A stretch of DNA of 64,000 bases from Proteles cristata cristata. Lineage: Eukaryota > Chordata > Mammalia > Carnivora > Hyaenidae. The notes beneath the pieces are model-generated. The model saw only the letters and a program-made list of their open reading frames with translations, was not told the DNA's origin and made no database searches. Position numbers and translations under genes: made by a program. Position 1 is the stretch's first letter. Each line of letters begins with the position of its first letter. Location: positions 1,019,191-1,083,190 of the forward strand of contig JAESUZ010003165.1 of the NCBI GenBank assembly GCA_017311185.1, written 5' to 3'. Below are positions 44,531-56,479 of this stretch, piece after piece.

Positions 44531-44732
44531 AATTAATTTATCTTTTTAAAAATATTTGTACTAATTCTTCTGGTTTACTATTATGAGCACATTAGAGCTT
44601 TACTGTTAACTAACATATTGCTTCACAAGTGCTGAATGGGAGCCTCAGAGGCAATGCGTGTTCATAGTAGAACATGAACACTAGTATTGGTTCTTGCTAA
44701 AAAGGGGATTTGGAATTATAGAAGGCTTTCTT

Positions 44733-44855
44733 TTCTTTCCTTTTCTTTTTTAAGATTTTATTTTCAGTCAATCACTATACCCAATGTGGGGCTCGAACTT
44801 ACAACCCTGAGACCAAGAGTTGTGTGCTCTACTGACTGAGCCAGCCAGGCACCCC
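44733..44855 (-). repeat. short, older-type CAN-SINE
   Basis: GTGGGGCTCGAACTTACAAC, then GACTGAGCCAGCCAGGCACC. Only 200 bp from the preceding copy of the same subtype and orientation. Confidence 0.85.
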
Positions 44856-45459
44856 TAGTATAAGGCTTTCTTATCTATCTCTCCAATCAAGTAAATTTGT
44901 CACATTTTGGGTAAACATTTGTTTTAATTAGGGCACACTACTTTCAGAGATGTTTCTGTTAGGCTGTTTTCTGGAGATTCCTTTAGGTCTCTCAAAAAGA
45001 AAACAGAATAAAAGATCCTCAGTTTTCTAGGAGAATCAAGGGACAGGGATGCATGCAGATGGTATAAAAGAGTTTTTTTAATCTTGGTTTGAAAATCATA
45101 AGCATCCAAAATAGTTTTAAGTTCAGTGTCTGACTAAACCTCATAATGAGCTTTATTGACAGCCCTTTGCCTGTAAGCACTGAATAAATATCATGTTACA
45201 GTATGCAGAGTGAACCAGAGACCACAAAATTCTTTTCTCCGACCCTTACTTAGCCTGACAACGTTGTAATGGCAATGTCTTCATCATTTGTAGTTTGGTT
45301 ATATTCTGTTTTCTTCTGATATGGAGAGGCAGCTTAACCTAGTAGTTGAGAACATAGGATTCAAGATATGTTACATGAAAAGAGGAAGTCTTAAGAGCAA
45401 TATTTATATTCTGAACAATTGTCAAAAAAGAAACAACCAGTTGCCTCTTTTGTATATTG
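44856..45459. other. intergenic, nothing recognised
   Basis: No feature recognised. Confidence 0.5.
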
Positions 45460-45825
45460 TATTAGGCAGCTTAGGTTAGGATATGCTGCAGTAACAAACA
45501 CGCCACAGATCTCATTAGCTGTCAGTAGTAAAGTGAGTGGCTTACCCATGTTACATGTTGGCTGTGGGTTGACTATAGCCCTGTTTTTCATCGTCACTCT
45601 GGGATCCAGGTTGAAGGAGTATTCCCTCTCAGGGACATCACTATTCTCGTGGCAAAGGAAAGCAAAGATGGTGGAAGCACATGATGATGCTTAAAGTTTC
45701 TACTTGGAAGTGGAGAATGGATACCTTTGGCCAAAAGAGATACATGACAAAGCCTGAGGTCTACAGGGTAGGAAGTATAATCTTTCCTGTGGCCTAGAGG
45801 GAGGGCCACAAACATTTTGAACAGT
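45460..45825 (-). mobile_element. LTR-like mammalian repeat, antisense, family unassigned
   Basis: GGATATGCTGCAGTAACAAA, CACTCTGGGATCCAGGTTGA and GGCCTAGAGGGAGGGCCACA match a familiar mammalian LTR-type consensus, but I cannot name it with confidence. Confidence 0.5.
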
Positions 45826-45852
45826 AATTCAACCTACTTCAAGTATGTGTAT

Positions 45853-45854
<2 letters not shown>

Positions 45855-45893
<39 letters not shown>

Positions 45894-45908
45894 TGTGCAC
45901 GCACACGC
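45855..45908 (+). repeat. (GT)17 tract ending in a GC/GT hairpin
   Basis: GT repeat to 45888, then GCGCGTGTGCACGCACACGC. Arms GCGTGTG (45891-45897) and CACACGC (45902-45908) are exact inverse copies. Alternating purine-pyrimidine throughout, the Z-DNA-prone pattern. Confidence 0.95.
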
Positions 45909-46109
45909 AAGAATTAGAGAATAAATCAATAAAATTGGAAGCAGGAAATCAATAGAGAAAATCGCCAGAATTTTTATTAGTTAAGGTACACTATAGCTTG
46001 GAGGGCATGTAGTTTTCAAAATGAGCCAGTAAATTCATTTGAAAGAACACAGGGAATCATGTGGAATGGTCTTGGACAAGCTAAGAGAAGTCAGGACCAA
46101 GACACGTTG

Positions 46110-46300
46110 TCAGGGTGAGACCGTGAGAGCTGGAGACAGAAGTTCAGGCTCTAGACAGTCTTTTGCCCTTGGGCGGTCCCTTCACCTCTGTGCTGCTTCG
46201 ATTTTCTCAGCGAAAGTATCTGCTCCACCTGATAGTGAAGATCTTTTCAAGATGGCAAAGATAAAAATGCTCTGTAAACCTAAAAATAAAAAAAGATTGT
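46110..46300 (+). repeat. MIR, sense
   Basis: GAGACAGAAGTTCAGGCTCT, TTGGGCGGTCCCTTCACCTC, then GCTTCGATTTTCTCAGC. Confidence 0.65.
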
Positions 46301-46684
46301 AATTTAGGTCATGATACAACTTGTGCCTTATTACTTTAGTTGAAAGTCCCCCCCACCCCACCCCCCCCTTAAATCATGTAGCTATTTGCCTCAGCTCTTT
46401 AGAACACTTGCTGTCATAAGTATGGAGAATATCTTAGCAACAGCAGTTTCCCAGAGGAATCCCATCTGGGCACTACGATCTCTTGGGAAAGCAAAAAGGA
46501 GTCAATCTGAAGATTTATGTAACAACAACATACCCTTGGGAAAGAATTAACTCAAGCGTTCTAAAGTATTTGATATTATACACACCTATGCTGTCCAGTA
46601 TATTAACCACTAGTGGCTTGTGGCCACTTAACTTTAAATCAGTTAAAATTAATGAAGTTCGGTTCCTTGGTGTGATCTACCCCA
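46301..46684. other. intergenic, nothing recognised
   Basis: Contains a C-rich run (46348-46370). No gene. Confidence 0.5.
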
Positions 46685-46935
46685 GCCCTCACCCACCTCA
46701 CCTTCTGTGACTGTTGCCCTCACTCACTCGGGGCCACCCACACTGGCCTCTTGGGTTTTCAGAACACAGAATGTACATTCCTACCTCAGGGCCTTTGCCC
46801 ATGCTGTCTGCCCCCCATTCTTCCCTCAGCTGCTTTTATGGCCCACTATCTCACTTCATTCAGGTTGCTGCTCAACGTCTCTTCATCTGAGGAAGACTTT
46901 GTCTTTATTTTGTTACATTTATCTTATGTAAGCTA
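46685..46935 (+). mobile_element. L2 fragment, sense
   Basis: CCTCAGGGCCTTTGCCCATG, then CTGTCTGCC and CTCATCTGAGGAAGAC: canonical L2 3'-region blocks. Confidence 0.72.
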
Positions 46936-47459
46936 AATTTGTAAAATACACAGTATGATATGTAGTGATAAATGATTAGGAGACAAATAAAGGAGGTGAA
47001 GGGCGAGAGGTTTTGTTTTGTTTTGCCTTTTAACAATTTTAAATAGTCCAGGCTAATGTGACGTCTTAGTAAAGAGTTAAGAAGGGCAAGGGCGACCATG
47101 TAGATATTTGGGGGAAGAACATTTCAAGCAGGGACGGCAACACAGGCCGTGACCCTGAGCAGGAGTGGGCCGGGCCTGTCTGAGAGCCGAAGAGCCATGA
47201 CTCACTGTAGGGCGCGTCACTGTGGTTGGCTGGCGTGTGCCCTCCCTGCACGTTTGTAAGTATTCAGTGTGCTCTTCCCGGGGACGCCTCGTGAGGGTGC
47301 CCTGATGGAGCCGAGTGAATCCACCCTGTTCGGGATGCTATAATACGAAATGCTGGAGGAGTTCAGAGCAGGGAGCAAATCATCGTAGGATGAAGCATGT
47401 GAATCTTTGTGTCGACCTTGAAGTAGCAGGTTCTACTTGGTACAGTAGAACCAAGTTAT
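46936..47459. other. intergenic, nothing recognised
   Basis: No feature recognised. Confidence 0.5.
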
Positions 47460-47998
47460 TTCTATGACCCTGCTTCTAAATTAATGACAGCCCTTCCACC
47501 CCATGGCCTCAGCCCGAAATCTCTCTGGGTGTTAGCTCGGATTCTTCCTTCTTCCTCACCCCAACCGCTAATTGGTCACCAAATCCCGTCTGATTTTCCA
47601 CATCTCCTTAGAATCATTCTTTCCAGGTCCTTGTTATCCACCGCTGGGTGCCTACAGGAGCCTCCTGTCTTACCCTTTCTCCAAAGTGACCTTTATAAAA
47701 TACAAATGGACTATATTCCTGTTCCTTAAGAAACCCACTCAGTAGCCTTCCCTGGTGTACAGGGGGGTCCACACCCTTTGGGAGGCGCTCCCAGCCTCAG
47801 CACCCACTGTTCCTCCTCTTGTTCACAGGGTTCAAACCACACTCAGTAACGCGGGGCTCCCGCACGGCCATGTTCCGGAGCTTCACCTCCGCCTCACCAC
47901 ATGCCAGAACGCCACGCCCTGCCTGCGTTAACTAACTCTCTCCTGCCCTTCGGGCCTCCTCTCAAGCATCACCCCCTCAGCAAGTCATTCTTTCAACA
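47460..47998 (+). mobile_element. L2 fragment, sense, longer
   Basis: CTTTATAAAATACAAATGG, CAGTAGCCTTCCCTGGTGTA, CATGCCAGAACGCCACG and GGCCTCCTCTCAAGCATCAC follow L2 order. Confidence 0.7.
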
Positions 47999-48544
47999 GG
48001 TTTTTGTTGAGCCAGTGTGTGAAGGCACTGAACTAGGTGTTTTATGTATAAAACATACAGGATCCTTGTTTTCCTAAAGATTTTGTCTAATCGTTTTTAG
48101 TCATTGAACAAGCTGACCACTGGACCGAAATGGCTCCAACGTCGTAGCAGCCAAACTGAACACGAACAAACTGAACCCCGGGCCAGAGTCAATTCCTGTA
48201 AATGCCTCAAGGTTAGGAAATTGAAACTTAAGAACAACAGATCACAGCTAACTAGGCTTCCCTAAATAAGGCAACTCAGGTTATAGCCAAGCAGGTGATT
48301 TCTTCACTATGTTTCTGTGTCTTCTCTGTGCGACTCTTTCCCTTAGCTCCTGACCAATACCCACTTTTGGTTCGGTGCTGCCTGGGTCAAATCAATAGTT
48401 GTTCCAGTAGATTTTCAAAAACTTCATGTACCTCAGTTTATCCTTTAGCACAGTAATTGCTAACAGAATTTGTTTGGAAAGACAAACACTAATCAGGGAA
48501 GCACAGATAAACATATAGCAAAAGTTGCATGAGTTGCCTTGAGG
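47999..48544. other. intergenic, nothing recognised
   Basis: No gene or named repeat. Confidence 0.5.
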
Positions 48545-49330
48545 GAAAACCCAGAGAACAATGGAAGTGACCCTAGGGTGGGACGGGGATCTGCTGTAAA
48601 TAGAAGGCTAAGGAGGTGACAATAAAGCTGATGCCTGAAAAATGACAAAGGACTAGGCGAGTAAGCTAGGTGACGCTGTAGGGAGGCACTTAGAGGATTC
48701 AGGGCAGCGCTTTGGACTGAAGGAACCAAAGGGCATGAGTATGAGCAGGAAAGAGCCTGGTGCACCGTAGGAATTGGGAGCAGGTTGGTAATGGAGTTGG
48801 AGTTCGGTGGGCCATGGAGGGCGGGGCGCAGGGGCGGGGAGTGCAGAGCCAGCAGGGCTAGACCTCGCACGACTGTGTGCCCAAACAGGAAAACAAAAGC
48901 AAAATCTCTGGATTTTAGTTGAATGTATGGCAAGTCCCTGAAGTTTTCTAAGCAGAGGAATGACCTGATTTCATGCATTGTTTAAAAGGCTCACTCTGGG
49001 GGCGCCTGGGTGGCTTAGTCGGTTAAGCGTCCGACTTTCACTTAGGTCATGATCTCATGGTTCGTGGGTTCGAGCCCCGCGTCGGGCTCTGTGCTGACTG
49101 CCAGCTCAGAGCCTGGAGCCTGTTTCAGTCTGTGACTCCTCTCTCTCTGACCCTCCCCTGCTCACGCTGTCTCTCTCTCTGTCTCCTAGAAATAAATAAA
49201 CATTAAAAAAAAAAAAAGGCTCACTCTGGCTACAATCTGGAGAATGGCTTGAAGGGAGGTCAAGAGTGAAAAGAGCAGTGTCTCCCTCTCTGAATTAGGG
49301 GCCCCTCCTGTATATTCCTAGACCACCTGG
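48545..49330. repeat. ancient mammalian repeat, family unassigned, split by a SINE
   Basis: AGGAATGACCTGATTTCATG, AAAGGCTCACTCTGG, then after the SINE CTACAATCTGGAGAATGGC. The same kind of block occurs near 2.0 kb and, weaker, 11.7-12.2 kb. Confidence 0.45.
48998..49213 (+). repeat. tRNA-Lys SINE, young
   Basis: AAAAGGCTCACTCTGG is present on both sides (48984-48999 and 49214-49229); the last G is shared with the SINE start. Confidence 0.96.
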
Positions 49331-50722
49331 TGCTTCCCCATGGCATGCAGTCGGTGTTCAATGAATGTCTTTTTCAAGGAAGGAAAAAGAAGTGCACTGA
49401 ACTAAGTATCAGACCCAACTTTTCTCTCTAGGTCTCTAGCTCTCTTATTTGAAAGAGGAAAAAAAAAGTCTCAACTAAGGAACCGTTTAAAATTTGGTGA
49501 CTATTTGCTGCAGAAGAAAGGGCATTTTGGTGAGGCATCAGAGCAAGGGGTCTGAAGGAGATTGGCCTAAACTGGGTATATGCTGGACATGGAGTGTGGA
49601 CAGGAGATTGAAGGGAGGCTCGCTTGACCAGAGTAGGTGGTTGAGTAGCCATTTTTAATTACTGGAGTTTCTCCGGATTGTGGAGAACAGTTCTAAATGT
49701 ACAGAGAAAACAGCTGAATCTCCCCACACTCATCAAGGTGGAAACAAGCTAAGGTGCGTGTGAGCAGCCCACGCTCAGAGCCCACTCTGACTGCTCTACT
49801 TACAGCAAGGAGCTGGCAAGCTCTTAACGCTCTGTGGTTTGTGCAATGAGAATTTATACACCAGGCACCATAGCACAGCGAGATAAAAAGGATACCAAGT
49901 AGGGTGAATGAAATTAAAGATACATACGATAAGATAAATTTGGCATTTCATAAACTCGTGTTGGGGGAGGGAGAACTCATCAGGCTGTGAGTGTGAATCA
50001 CGGGGACATCGGGGTCCCACTGGCAAAGCATCCCTCACCGCAGGGTAAGTCTCCGGTTGTCGTGGGGCTCCGCATAGAGGGCGGATTGATGATGATCCCT
50101 TCTTTATTGAGATTTCAGGCTCACATCTCATTTATGTTTATGCCTGCCACATGGCGGAGCCTTTATTTGTCACTGCATTTCTTAGCCATTTTCTTGATCT
50201 CTGAGGCTCGAGTGCAGAGATGCTCAAAATGGTACAGTAAGTACGTCTGGGGAATGCACCGGTAAACACTAAAGGGAACAGACAATGCCGAGGCCAGGAG
50301 TTTATTCCACAGGATAACAGGGATGAGGTTAAGAAAAAGAAAGATGGATGTTCAATATCAAGGGAAAATACCCTGGCCATTCGACTTAAAGAATGACTTC
50401 CCAAGAGAGGCTGTGAAAATCCCGCTGCTTGAGGCATTTGAGAATAGACTAGATTCTGGAGATTATCCTGTAGGGAGTCAGATGTACTCTGGTCCAGGGA
50501 GTGAAGGAAAATAGCCACAAAACCCACAGAACTGTCTTTTGTGGTTATGATTCTGGCAGCCCGGCCAGGTCTTGCTTTATTGAATCCTTTGCTATAACCA
50601 GTATGAATTTACCCAGGCTGAACTGAAGAACTACACCTTAGAATATGACTCCTGGTGGGCCCCCGTGTTCATGACCTGGCTGGCTAAGAGGCTGTGCTGC
50701 TTACACAGTGCCCTGGTTGATG
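49331..50722. other. intergenic, nothing recognised; SINE-free
   Basis: Start of a 7.2-kb stretch with no CAN-SINE. Short frames here have no family resemblance. Confidence 0.5.
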
Positions 50723-50851
50723 CCCTCTCCTTCCCTCCCATCCCCCCCTCCGCCTTCCCTCCTCTCTCTTCTCCTTCCCTTTTATGCCCTCCCCTACTCT
50801 TCCCTGCTCGCCTTTCCTCTCCTCCCCTCCCTTTTTATTCTCTTCTCCTCA
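50723..50851 (+). repeat. polypyrimidine tract
   Basis: About 130 bp almost entirely C/T on the plus strand with very few purines, made of CCCT/CTTCC words. Confidence 0.9.
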
Positions 50852-51821
50852 ACACGGGCATAGATATGGGGTGACAAAGGCTTGGACACCATTCCTCTGA
50901 GTCTTTCTGGTGTGTCTTTTGGATGCCTGCTCTCTGCTGCTCATTGCACTGTGGTTTGGCATTTGGAGGAGAATATGGGTCTAAGTCTATCAGAGTTGAC
51001 GTGAAACATGGGAGCTGCTGAGGCCTGCTGGCCATTCCACAGTGGACACGCCCTGCAAAGCCTGCAGAATTGCAGTTAAAATTTGCTCCCCGCTCCTGCC
51101 CCAGCCTGCCCAGAGGTCAGCTAGGCGTTCTGAGTCTTCTCTGTTTTATAGCTATTGTTAAGGATTTGGTGGAGGCGAGGTGAAGGAGGAAGATTTTCAT
51201 TCCCTAAGATCAAACTGAACTTGTCATTCAATTTCAACTGTAAAAGACTCTAGAGTAAAAATATTGAAGGCCGAATGCCCATTCTTCTTTCTTCTTCTGA
51301 TCAGTGCTACTTGATCTACAAACAGTCATATTTGGGGCATATAGTCTCTGAAGCTGGAGCTGGGACAAGTTGCTGATGTGGCCATAGAGCAGCGGTGAGT
51401 ATGGGGATCCAGGCGAGTCAGGAGGCTGGTCAGAAGGTTTGAGAGACGTATCCTTGGTGAATGCCGCGATTCAGTGCCTGGTCACTACGAGCCATAGCCC
51501 AGCCCAGCCCAGCTCGGCCTTCCGAAATGTGCACGATCATAAAAATCTGAGGAGCAGTCAACACAACAAATTGGAACCTGCTAAACGCTGCCTCTTCACC
51601 CTTTATTGTGGGCTGGGTCCTGTGCGAGGTGTTTTAAGAAAAACAAAGATGAATAACACCCAGCTTGGGCTCTCACAGAAAATGCGACTAATAGGAGGAA
51701 AAAGCCAACACAAATGACCAGAATAAAGAGCAGTGCCAGATAACCAGCAGTGCCAGAATAAAGAGCACCCCAGATAAACCCCTGGGGTGTTTGGTGCACC
51801 AACAACCAAGTCTCTGATTCT
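50852..51821. other. intergenic, nothing recognised
   Basis: 51.49-51.51 kb has CCCAGCCCAGCCCAGC, a small tandem. The 17-bp phrase CCAGATAACCAGCAGTG lies in an imperfect duplication at 51719-51778. No gene. Confidence 0.5.
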
Positions 51822-52540
51822 CCAGACACCAACTTGGTGTTCAGTGATTCCATTCGATTCTGATACTACTTCACGTTAGTGGAGACCCTACAGGCTAAAG
51901 GCTCTGTCCTACCAGGCCGCCTCTCACTTCAGATGTCAGGCATGAGTCCTGGGCCTTCTATAATTCTCACCTACCAGCCATAAATGGGGAGGGGGGTGTC
52001 ATCCCATGATCCCCTCCTTAGGTTCAGTTATATGGTAGACTGGCTCAGAGAACTCAGCAATGTATTTTACTTACATTTATTGATTTGTTATGAAGGATAC
52101 AGATGAACAGCCAGATGAAGAGCTATATAGGATGGGGTCTGAGGGGGTCTCAAGCACAGGAGCTGCTGTTCCAGGGAGTCAGGGTACACCACCAGACCAG
52201 CACGGCGATATGCTCAGCAACCCAGATACTCTCTGAACTCTGCTGTTTATGGGTTTTATGGAGGTTTCACTTACACACAATTGATTAAATCATTGGCCAT
52301 TGGTGATCAGACTCAGTCTCTAGTCCTTCTCCCCTTCCTGGAGTTGGAGGGGAGGGCTGACATTTCCTAGCTTGTAATCAAGGCTTGGTCATTCTGGAGA
52401 CAGGTCCCCATCCTGGAGCTATTCAGGGGACCTCAACAGCCAGTCTTCTCATTAGCAAGCAAAAGACTCTCATTGCTTTGGAGATTCCAAGGGTTTTAGG
52501 ACCCGAGTGCCAGAAACTGAGACGAAGTCTCAATATTTTT
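51822..52540 (-). mobile_element. ERVL-type LTR, antisense (copy 2 of 2)
   Basis: GGCTCAGAGAACTCAGC, GGGTTTTATGGAGGTTTCAC, TTGGCCATTGGTGATCAGAC, CAAGGGTTTTAGGACC correspond in order to copy 1 at 38.9-39.6 kb. Solo LTR, no genes. Confidence 0.7.
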
Positions 52541-55040
52541 TATTATGCTGCAACCACCGTAAGGAAATTACATGGAAAGCATCGTGTGACTTCAAAGAAG
52601 GAAGATCATCTCTCTTTTTTTTTTTTTTAAGAAATCATATTGTGATATCACATAATGCAGAAGAACTTGGGTTCTAGATATGACTTCTGGAGCAAATCTC
52701 ACAGCTGCTCTTCTGCTTCTTCGTTGGTGTCCTCAATCACAAAATGGAACAATGTCAGTTCCCCTGGAAAGAGTTTAAAGGACCTCAGATCTCCTCCCGG
52801 CGGGAACTTCCTGTGCCAGAGTGTTATTTTGCTTGTCGGTTCAGTCCTCTATAGAGCTCAACTATGTTGTCTTTTTTCCCCCCAAGAAATCACAATAAGA
52901 TGAGGAGATTATGGTTTGAAACTTACAATCCCATTATCTGTCAGCCTATGAAAGATAAAAAGTGCCACTAGTGTATCCAGAAAGTCATTTTTCAGTAGCC
53001 ACGGCTGACAAGAATTACATTTCTTTGCTAGGAGATCTTGATGCAGTGTATCATAAATATTCAGGTTCTGTAGACTTTTAAAAAGGATGTAATATCTCCT
53101 TTTTTTGTATAACACTATCTTCAAGGTCAGATTCAGGATGACTCAAAAACAGGAACTAGGAATTCTTATGCATGAGCGAAAAGCAGCAGCTGGGGAGTGG
53201 GCTGCAGGAGGCCGAGGAAGTAGAAACCGAAAAGTGAAGCAGAGGTCGGGGTATGGGTTTGGAAGTCATACCCTTAGGCCCAGGCGGTGGGCCTCTGCTC
53301 TGGTCTTAGCTTTCATGGGCCTGGCTCTGACCCTCCTGCCTCTGTGCCTTTCTGATAGGATGGAAGTCCGGCCGGCCAAGGGTGTGTCCACCTGGGGCCC
53401 ATGTCCTCCTGCTTCAAAACCATATTCTAGGTACCAGGGACACCAGAATCCCTTGCCCGGTCACCAAGCCTGTATGAATGTCTTTCCCAGGTCTATCCTT
53501 TTGAGTGAGGGCTAATCATACCACCTGTGTACCCAAAGGGTGGCCAAGGGGTGGTGGGTTGGCAGGGGTCAGGGGAGAGAGATAGGCTGGGTGAGCTGGG
53601 ATGCCCATATGCACATGGAAAAGGTCTTCTGTGATCTGAGTATGGCTAGCAGAGAGAAGAGAGAAAGGAGTGGGTTGTGGGCCTGGGGCCTCCGTGTGTA
53701 CTGTTGCCTTAGGCTTGCAGATGTGAGGAGCAGGCCTGTGTAGGAGTCCAGGCTTATAACATCCCAAGCACAAACTGAAATTGCAAGTAGTTCCGAATAG
53801 GATTGAGCTGGCTTGCCCTTGTGCTAGACTCGAGCTTAACTGTTTTTGTTTCTATCTGCCATGTCACTCATAGGGCACATAGTTCATGGTAGTCGCACGA
53901 GGACCTCCTAGTCCGCAGCTGTGGTCCTTGAGAGAAAGGAGTAACTTAGAGAGAAAGACCGTCTGGTCTAGAATTTAGGAGAACCCCACGATGTCCACAC
54001 ACCGAGAGGAAGGAGGCACCGTTCCTTGAAACTCTCACAGGGACTCTGGTATCAAATGCAGTCCTGTCCTGAGATCTGGCCCAGCCCTGTACCTCAGGGC
54101 CGTTTGAGTGCCTGCCCTGAACTTTTCTCATTCCCCGTCTAACTCTGGAGGCAGGCAGGAGTCGCAGTGCCTTCAGATGGGACCGCCAGGCCCCGTAGCA
54201 GGACCCACGTGGGCTCTGGTGCCTATTACTCCCCTTTAGGGCTTTCTTCCCTCACCTGCCACTTGTGTAGGGTTGACCAGATGCCCCAGGAGATCTGAGC
54301 CTCATGCCTGTGACGTTGTTCCAAGACTGGGACCAGGGAGACCTAGTTGGGGAGGGCGATGTGGAGATCGGATCGCTCCTGCTGACTGGCTGCTCTTTCT
54401 TTCGTGGGGTCATCTGATGTTGGGCCACGAGGTGTGCTAGTATGCAGATTTTGGTGACTGTAATTATTTATATATAAATGTTTATATATTTACCTGGGCC
54501 CCACACTCCCTGGGGGCAGCCATGGTCACATGCTTGTACAAATGTCAATCTTTCCCCAAGTTCCCCTCCTCATTCTGCTGTCTCCTAAATCCCATAACAA
54601 GGATCCACATTCTCTAAATAGGAGAAACCCAGGGGCAGAGGAGGAGGAGGTCCTGAGGGGTGATTCCTGTCTTCTCTGACAGAGATGACATAGCTTCCAG
54701 ACTCGCAGCTGCGTGGAGCCTTGCCATTAGTTTCCATGTAGGACGGTGGCCTGGCTGAATCCTGCAGATAGGAAGATGAAGGGTGCCTCAAAAGTATTGG
54801 GAGGTAATGGATAGGGCTTCAAGGAGAATAGGGTCAGATCCCTGGCAGTGGCTAGGGGAGGAGGTGATGTGGAAAGGTTTTCTCTCACTAACACGAAGTT
54901 CCCAACATATTCTGCCGGGTCCAAAATGAACCCCTTCACCACCCAAACCTCTGTTGTGTCTGCTCTGAGAAAAGACCTGTGGAAGAGAGAAGATGAACCC
55001 CTGAGAGATGAGATTCCAGCTACTGCTGATCCTGTGGAGA
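52541..55040. other. SINE-free intergenic stretch
   Basis: About 2.5 kb with no named repeat and no convincing gene. The plus-strand frame 53105-53515 (136 codons) has a hydrophobic run (ALVLAFMGLALTLLPLCL) but no start context, splice or family support. Confidence 0.5.
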
Positions 55041-55215
55041 GTGGGAACTCACATTTACCGGGCATATTATATCCATTATCTGGTTTAATCCTGGTGACAA
55101 AGTCTGAAGGGGATACTGTTATTTTCATTTCATACATAAGGAAACCGAAGCCAGAGTGAGAAAATAATTTGCCAAGGACCATGTAGCTGGTTTGGAACCC
55201 AGGTCTATGCCACTG
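55041..55215 (-). repeat. MIR, antisense
   Basis: CACATTTACCGGGCATATTA, TACATAAGGAAACCGAAGCC and CAAGGACCATGTAGCTGG. It runs through the 184-codon minus frame 55281-54727, which is therefore not a gene. Confidence 0.75.
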
Positions 55216-56020
55216 GTCCAGGCCTGTCTGTGCTCTGATAGCCTTACTGCAAGGATGCAGCGAGGAAGATCTCTCCTGCAAGAGAAAATCTGGGTCCTTG
55301 AGAGTCTCCCTGGGGCTCAGGAGCGAGCTCTTGGATGGGCTCTTTTAGCTGTTTTTAAAAACCCTTGAAGTACTTTCAGTGACCAATTTTTCATTCCGAG
55401 TCAGCAGCCTTGGAACACAACACACATCAGCTACTCTTAAAAGGCAACTGAAAAGAGGGTGTGATGAGGTATTGACATGCCCCCACTCCAAAAAAAAAAA
55501 AAATTATATTACAGTTCTTTTCACCCAAGCACTTCAAACCCTTTCTAGAACACCTTGTGGGAAATGCTATTATCACATTTTGCAGAGAAAGAACTGACCA
55601 TCTGACCATACTCAATCAGGAAACCGATGGCAGATCAAGTGTGATTTGGAGAAATGGAGCCGGGCTTAGGTCCCTCTCACAGCTCAGACCCATTCACTGA
55701 GTACTCCAGCCACCTCTCCTTGCAATTGGGCCACCCTGATCCTGGGCAATTTGGACTCTGCATTGTCAGAACCTTTCTTTTTAATTAGTTTATATGTTTT
55801 TTGAAGGGAGTTTTAAACAAATTTTAATTATTTCTTTTCTGCAGAAATCTACAAAGGTTTCGAAGAGTACTCTACATACCACTAGAAGCACAGAAGCATA
55901 GGAAAGAAGTCAAACAAGAACCGGGAACAAAACGGCGTCTGCGAACCAGGCGAAACCAAACACGGCTGGAGTCGGGAGCTCGCCTTTCTTCAGGGAGAGG
56001 CCGGAGGGGCCGCTTACCCT
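55216..56020. other. intergenic; GC-rich from 55.9 kb
   Basis: No gene recognised. CpG content rises towards the CTCF-like site. Confidence 0.5.
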
Positions 56021-56024
56021 CCGG

Positions 56025-56043
56025 CTGCCTCCAGGGGGCGCTG
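56025..56043 (+). promoter_or_regulatory. strong CTCF-like motif
   Basis: CTGCCTCCAGGGGGCGCTG fits the CTCF core (CCAGGGGGCGC) with flanking positions. It lies in a local GC-rich patch (55.9-56.1 kb) outside recognised repeats. Binding is inferred. Confidence 0.6.
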
Positions 56044-56249
56044 TGCCCAGTGGCTTCTACAGTTAGGGACCTGACCTCTCCGCGGTCACGGTCACGTACG
56101 TTTCTGTTTCATACTCAGCGTCCGGAAGATCTGACTCAAATCCGGTTCTGAGTTGACTGTGGCTTTTGCATAGGATCTAACATTTCCTTGTCTTCAGAAA
56201 GGACCTCCTTATACTGTTCTGAGGAACACACGAGGGGGCAACCGTATGC

Positions 56250-56470
56250 AACGGGCCGGATGGTCGCGTCCCTGAACAAGCCTGTGCCGGCGCCCTGGCT
56301 CCCAGGGTGAGTAGGGAGGTGGTTGGGTTACGAGCCTGGAGCCCCCGAGGCGGACGGGATTCGTGCCCGCCCTTCCCAGCCTCCCAAACTGTAAGAAGTA
56401 AATTTCTGTTGTCTGCAAGCTACGCGGTCCATGATATTTCTGTGACCGCGGCGCCAATGGATTAAGACAC
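56250..56470 (+). mobile_element. MLT1-like LTR 3' part, sense
   Basis: CCAGCCTCCCAAACTGTAAG, then AAGTAAATTTCTGTTGTCTG, then ATGGATTAAGACACA: the MaLR 3' terminus. Unusually CpG-rich for its age. Confidence 0.65.
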
Positions 56471-56479
56471 AGCATAGCA

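Noticed and set aside
48493..48978. 161-codon minus-strand frame
   Set aside because: Lies in an unassigned ancient repeat. Leu/Pro/Ser-rich with no family match.
53105..53515. 136-codon plus-strand frame with a hydrophobic stretch
   Set aside because: No recognisable domain, no splice or promoter context, begins in AT-rich intergenic DNA. Chance frame.
54727..55281. 184-codon minus-strand frame
   Set aside because: Runs through an antisense MIR; the apparent protein is repeat read-through.
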